Below are positions 59,086-64,000 of a stretch of DNA of 64,000 nucleotides, in pieces. This stretch comes from Thuidium tamariscinum (Eukaryota > Streptophyta > Bryopsida > Hypnales > Thuidiaceae): NCBI GenBank assembly GCA_947034885.2, contig OX344757.2:21198001-21262000 (forward strand), in the 5' to 3' direction. The notes under the pieces were generated by a model. That model was not told the DNA's origin and did not search any database. It saw only the letters and a program-made list of their open reading frames with translations. The position numbers were made by a program, and so were the translations under genes. Numbering within the stretch: the stretch's first letter is position 1; the number at the start of each line of letters is the position of its first letter.

Positions 59086-60738
59086 AGAGGTGTGGGCGCT
59101 TTATTCCCACCCTTGGAATAAAGTATACACAACCAGGTTCTATTCTTTTATGTGTGATTCCTAGTGGGTGTCTAACTTACGTGTGATCCAGTTACGCCTT
59201 CCAAGCAATGGATCTTTCTAATTCCTACTCCTAATTTGTCTATTGGCAATCGCTAAATCGATTATCCTTGGGTTCTAAGAATTAGCCACTTAGCTTCCAC
59301 ACTGGTGAGTGATAAAGGTCTATCTATCGGAATCAATTGAGTGTCTTTAGTTACTTCCTATTCCCTCAAGACCTAAGTCTTTGCTAAGTTTTTTCCCTTT
59401 CTTTGGTTTTTTTCCGTTCTAGGATATCTTTTGGGTAATTCTATTCCTATTTTGTCCTTGATGGGCTTTCATATAACTGATGATGGTTTTGACTAATCTT
59501 GGCTATTTTTGGATAAAATTGGAATAAGTGAATTGGTTTTGGTCAAGAAAGGAATAATTTTACCTTTGCAAAAGTAAAACCTCAACTTTTGACGGTGAGG
59601 TAAACGTGAAATTCTTTAGTAAATTTCGACCGTTAACTGGTTCATCAAAATTACCTAATCGAATTCCTTTTTACCGAAGAGTCCAATCCTTAGTTGACTT
59701 TTATCTTTGTTTTTTTATCCTAATTCAACTTCTACCTTTTAAATCCTTGGGTAAAATGAATTTTAAGTAAACTTTGACCGTTGTCCGGTTCTCCAAAATT
59801 TACTTATTTCTTGTTTTTACCTTGGAAGTGCTTTTTTGGGTTTTAATCTTCTACTTCTACTTCTAATCAATTGTCTAATTTTCTAAAACTTAAATCTTCC
59901 AACCTTGGTTTAATCTCGAAAATATTATTGGTTTGGATTATCTTTGGAATGTTTGTTCGAATTGTTATCTTTGTTTTGGAAGTAGAACTTTCCTATGCTA
60001 ATTGATTTTGCTTAATTCTAATTGAAAAAATAACCTAATTGATACGTTGCCTAGACTAGAATCTAATTTGGATAAAATCAAAAGAAGGGTAAATGAGAAA
60101 ATAGGTTTAAGAACTAACCTCCAACATAGCAATCTCCGGGTCTTCGTGTGCTCCCATCAGTTCTCCACGCAGCGCCAATTCCATCTCCATTTTTTGTGTT
60201 TTTTGTTTGAATACCGTTGAATGGGGTATTTCCCTTCAAAACCTCCTTCCTTTACTTACCTTTGTTTTGTTTTTGTTTTCTTTATCCTTCGAGCTTCTTC
60301 TTTCCCTTTTAAATAATCCCCAAAGTCAACCTATAAAATATCCTAATAAAATCTAATTTTTGAAATTAACCATTAAATGGTTTTGAAAGTCAATCTCACT
60401 ACAACTAATGTTCTCCAACTTTTCTCTAAATTGGCAAATTCTCTAAACTACTCAAAGTCAACTTATTCTTTTATTTGTTTTTTTCTATTTGTCTTTTTTC
60501 TTCTTCCTAGGCTAGATACGACACAAAAGTCAACGATCCCCTACTTGGGCCTAACTCCTTCTTCCCAACTTCAATGCTTGCATATCATTCTACTTCCGCA
60601 CTTGCTTAAGGACTTGTATTTTGAGAGATGAGAGTTTGCGTGAGATTGCACTGAATTGTTGGAGGAGAGCGTGCTGGAGCTGGAGTCTGAATGTTGGTGG
60701 TGAGGCTACTAGGTAGCCTGTTCTCAATGGGCTGATTT

Positions 60739-60930
60739 GAATTTGAACCAGCCTTGCTTGGTCTGGTCCTGATCTCTCTTCAATTGAACCCGCCTTGCTG
60801 GGTCTGTCCTGATTTCTCTTCAATTTGAACCCGCCTTGCTGGTCTGTCTTGATCTCTCTTCAAATTGAACCCAGCCTTGCTGGTCTGTCCTGATCTCTCT
60901 TCAAATTGAACCCAGCCTTGCTGGTCTGGG
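60739..60930. repeat. Minisatellite of about 45-48 bp in the LTR
   Basis: About four units carry GCCTTGCTGGTCTG, CCTGATCTCTCTTC and AATTGAACCC. They are very similar to each other, so the array is recent or homogenised. Confidence 0.9.
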
Positions 60931-61312
60931 CCTCTGTGGGCTGATGTGCTCAGTCAACCCAGGTTGACTTTGTTTTAAAATTCAGATTTTATAGCATCCA
61001 GCTACTGGCTGGTCTGGCCTCTCAAATTTCAATACTCTGGAATTTTCTACTTGACTGAATTTGGCTTTGGGCTAACCTGGCTTGGAAATCTGGGTTTTTG
61101 GAAGTCCTATGATCACTCAACAACCTTTCTTTCTTCTCAAAAACTCTCCCTGCAGTTTAATCTAATTTTTCCCAATGCAAAATTATCACTATATAGTTTT
61201 TTCCCTCTTTCTCTCTCAACCAGTTGACACCTGGTGTTCAAAAAAACTCTGAAAAAACAAAGTGGGGGCCCTCAGGCATCATCCCCAGTAGTGATGGTAT
61301 GATGGAAAAAAT

Positions 61313-61480
61313 TTGGTTTCATGGCCTGGCTAAGTGGCCGTATAGTCTGGCTAGGTGGCCGTATGGCCTGGCTCAATAACCGAGCCTGACTAATGCCTCG
61401 CTGGCTGCTTGGCCGACTGGCTGCTGGCCGAACTGGTTGCTTGGCCGAACTGGCTTGCTTGGCCGAACTGGCTGCTTTGT
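61313..61480. repeat. GGCCGAACTGGCT-type minisatellite in the LTR
   Basis: Short units such as GCCTGGCTAAGTGGCCGTAT and TGCTTGGCCGAACTGGCT repeat with slippage. It is locally GC-rich in an AT-rich window. Confidence 0.85.
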
Positions 61481-62879
61481 CACCAAATTCTGGCTGTTGC
61501 TCGCCAAACTTTGGGTCTCCAATTGGGGACCCCTTGACAAAACAAAACACGGAATTTTACTTAGGAAGTCAAAGCTTCGCCGTTTGGCAAAATAATCCTA
61601 AAAAATGTTTAAAATTTGGCGATAGCTTCGCTGTCTAAGGAATCTCACCCGTGTTTCTTGGAGAATTTGGCAAGGGGTTGCCTCCCAAGGAATCCCCAAG
61701 AGTTAGAGTTTCCTCTAAACACAACTTTCGTGGATCACAATTCAACGGTTAGGCCCGGGGGGAATTCTCAATAAGCCTATCCAGGCTGTAAATTCCCCGA
61801 AGAGACTAATCACAAAGGATTATGATTTCAAAATTGCAAGAGTCACAAAATGACTAATACAAAAGACACAAGGAGTTAGGAGAACCCCCAAGAGTACACA
61901 AGGACTCCCAATAAATCCCCAACAAAATGCTTCAATAGTTGAAGACAACTTGTAATGACAAAGGTGGTTTAGAAAATACCAACAAAGTTGGAGTAGCGTG
62001 AAGGTGAGCACACACGCCCTTGGACTTGCAATATAGTAATCAAATGACACTAAAGAAGAATTGAAGAATGGCAATAGAAGATGGTAGTGTTTGATGTTTG
62101 AAAATGATATTAGAATGATAAGAAGTGTAAGAGTTTAGAGGTGTGAAATGAGGGGAGGGGGAGGCCTTTTATATGTTTCCAAGGCCTCCTCCCCCCTCAA
62201 GTTACGAATAAAACTAACTAAGAAAAACCCAATTAACGAACTAAAAATCTACCCTACTGCTGTAGCAATTCTATCTTTTGGAGAAATGGTCCGATCGCCA
62301 AACGGACAGCGCCATTAGCTCCAGAAGACCCAAATTAGTCTAAGGGAACCCCTACCCCTTACTCTCGGAACCCAAATGTGCTCCAAAGCTAACATTCACG
62401 AACCGGTAAAAAGGGTGGAAAATCTATCTTTTGGAATTGATTTTTCCCAAAGGTTTTGACTAGTCCAGGTTGTTGGGAAGGTCCAAGAATGTTGGAAAAG
62501 AGTCTAAGTTGACCCGAATCGGACTCCGTATGCTCCCCGTGCGCTGGTCAACTCGCAAGAGTTTTGGTAAAAAACCTAGAAAGTTGTTGCCGCCGCTGGT
62601 TCTGGTACTTGCCGCTATCAGAATGTCTTGAAATTTGGCGGGACTCTTATTTAGGCTAAAACATACTATCCTAATCTTTTAGTGGGATTTTACCATCACC
62701 GTGGAATTTTCCATGAATTTCCAATTGTCGGTAAAAGCGGTTGACTTCCCATGGAGTCAATTCCGTAATCTAGAAAATTACGAAACTTTTAGGGGATCTT
62801 CTAGGAAGTCCCCTAATGACAAGTGCAAAGTTTCACCAAAAACCCACACTGTCTAACCAAAGCAGAAATTGCACTGTGG

Positions 62880-62993
62880 CGGAATTAATTCCTCCGGGGA
62901 GGAATCATTCCCGTACAAGGGAATCTCCACTAGTTGGCTTAATTCCTCCGGGGAGGAATCATTCCACACGAGGGAATCTTCACCAGTTGGCTT
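62880..62993. repeat. Two-copy tandem repeat with a dyad
   Basis: A unit of about 57 bp occurs twice. Each contains the palindromic ATTCCTCCGGGGAGGAAT followed by CATTCC and ending AGTTGGCTT. It lies in the upstream part of the LTR promoter region. Confidence 0.85.
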
Positions 62994-63286
62994 CGCCATG
63001 ACGCCAGTAGAAGACTGTTGGACTCCCGTGGTGCTAGTGTCATTTCCTGTGAATTGCGTAATATCATGTCTAATCTCCCGATAAGTTGTAGAAATTGGCT
63101 CTAAGGAGTCTTTTAAGGTACTCTAAAATATTTAGACCCAATTCTCCCTCATTGACAGGAATTGTATCAATCCTACTGTGAGCACTCTTTTTAGTCGTTT
63201 TTAACCATAATTACCCTAAATACGAGCAATAAGCGAAAAAAAGAAAAATCCGAGGCCTGAGTGACAAAGACATGGCTCACAAGAGG

Positions 63287-64000
63287 CAATATAAATTTTC
63301 TCTTAGTCATCCAATTGGGCTTTATTTCTTTTTTGCAAAGGTGTTTAGCATAGGTACCTTGTATCAAAATTTAAAAATACTCCATTCAAAATTGACGTCA
63401 TAAAAACCTACTTAAACATTCAATTGATAGTTCTATAAGCAATTGTCTCTTAAGTATGAAATACTATAAAAGAAATTCAAATATCTTGTGACAATATGAA
63501 ACATGTGATTTCATCTCAAGGAAATTAATAAAATTATTCTCTAAAAAAATGGTGTAATAGAGCATATAAAAAATGATACTAACATTTAAGCACTTAAATG
63601 TTAAATGCCAAAAGCACCATATTTTGGTGTCCCAAAACTTTGAAGTTAAATAAACCTTTCTATTATTGCTTTTGGTATAGTTTTTGTATAACTTTAGGTG
63701 TTTTATAAAGACCCTTTAAATTCCATTAAAATTTTATTTTGATAAAAATTACTAATGGTATTTTTAGATGCTCTTATAGTCTTCAATATCTATATTAATG
63801 GTAAAGAGTAACATAGAGCTAACACAAGAAAAAAAACATTTTTGTATTCATATTATCATATGAATTTTGAATCTCTAGTCTACAAGGGCTTAAGAGACAT
63901 TGATAGTGACTTTAAGAGGTTTTATTTCATTTTTTTTGTTCATGTCATTTATGAAGTGGCATTTTTTTAATTCAAAAAAAATAATTTTTAGAAATATAGC
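63287..64000. other. AT-rich intergenic DNA to window end
   Basis: No gene or repeat is recognised. Confidence 0.5.

Larger units (their letters stand above)
59091..63281 (-). mobile_element. Long solo LTR, uninterrupted copy
   Basis: In minus orientation it begins TGTGAGCC (63281) and ends at 59091 as the complement of TGTGGGCGCTTTATTCCC. A perfect 5-bp duplication AGAGG lies on both sides (59086-59090 and 63282-63286). A TATAAAAGG box is at 62165-62173, about 1.1 kb from its start. At 4.19 kb it is long for an LTR. It has no coding region, and its two ends do not repeat each other, as expected for a solo LTR left by recombination between LTRs. It is of the same family as the pair at 29608-39772 but clearly diverged. 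I see no foreign insertion in it, and the retrotransposon superfamily is unknown. Confidence 0.78.

Noticed and set aside
61272-61550. 92-aa ORF with Ala/Ser/Gln repeats as a protein
   Set aside because: It is the translation of a minisatellite within an LTR.

Overview
This is nuclear DNA from a land plant. It carries multi-exon genes with short GT-AG introns, a chloroplast NDH-complex factor (CRR7), a plant-type cation/calcium exchanger, plant F-box, BTB and AP2 fragments, a nuclear tRNA-Gln, and typical plant transposon debris (CACTA-type and Stowaway-like MITEs, long solo LTRs). The intergenic DNA is strongly AT-rich. A functional CRR7 argues against lineages that have lost the plastid NDH complex. 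The species cannot be named from sequence alone.

Five loci look intact. All are on the minus strand: a CCX-type cation/calcium exchanger (5981-9059, 3 exons), a TIC32/retinol-dehydrogenase-like short-chain dehydrogenase (16867-19984, 8 exons), tRNA-Gln(CTG) (22805-22876), CRR7 (23325-24901, 4 exons), and a cyclophilin-domain protein with an unusual repeated C-terminal tail (47088-53960, 6 coding exons plus a probable 5'UTR exon). For each multi-exon gene the exons were joined by checking that reading phase is kept at every splice site. The genes do not form an operon or pathway; CRR7 and possibly the SDR point to the chloroplast.

The decayed host genes are an F-box gene (12637-13956), a partial paralogue of it (15853-16292), an intronless BTB gene between them (14272-15603), a broken AP2/ERF domain (about 42690-42960), and a second copy of the CRR7 promoter, first exon and part of intron 1 (40208-40670).

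Much of the rest is mobile DNA. A non-autonomous family flanked by TTAA with 14-bp inverted repeats (piggyBac-like) has two complete copies (31020-31950, 55962-56890), two partial ones (1-398, 27463-27890) and a related neighbour (56887-57696). Three long TG...CA elements without coding capacity, best read as solo LTRs, are each bounded by 5-bp duplications: one at 59091-63281, and one at 29608-39772 into which a second (32365-37973) inserted in the opposite orientation. Smaller MITEs and foldbacks lie in introns, in the LTRs and in the F-box relic. The remaining spacers are AT-rich and show no gene that I can support.
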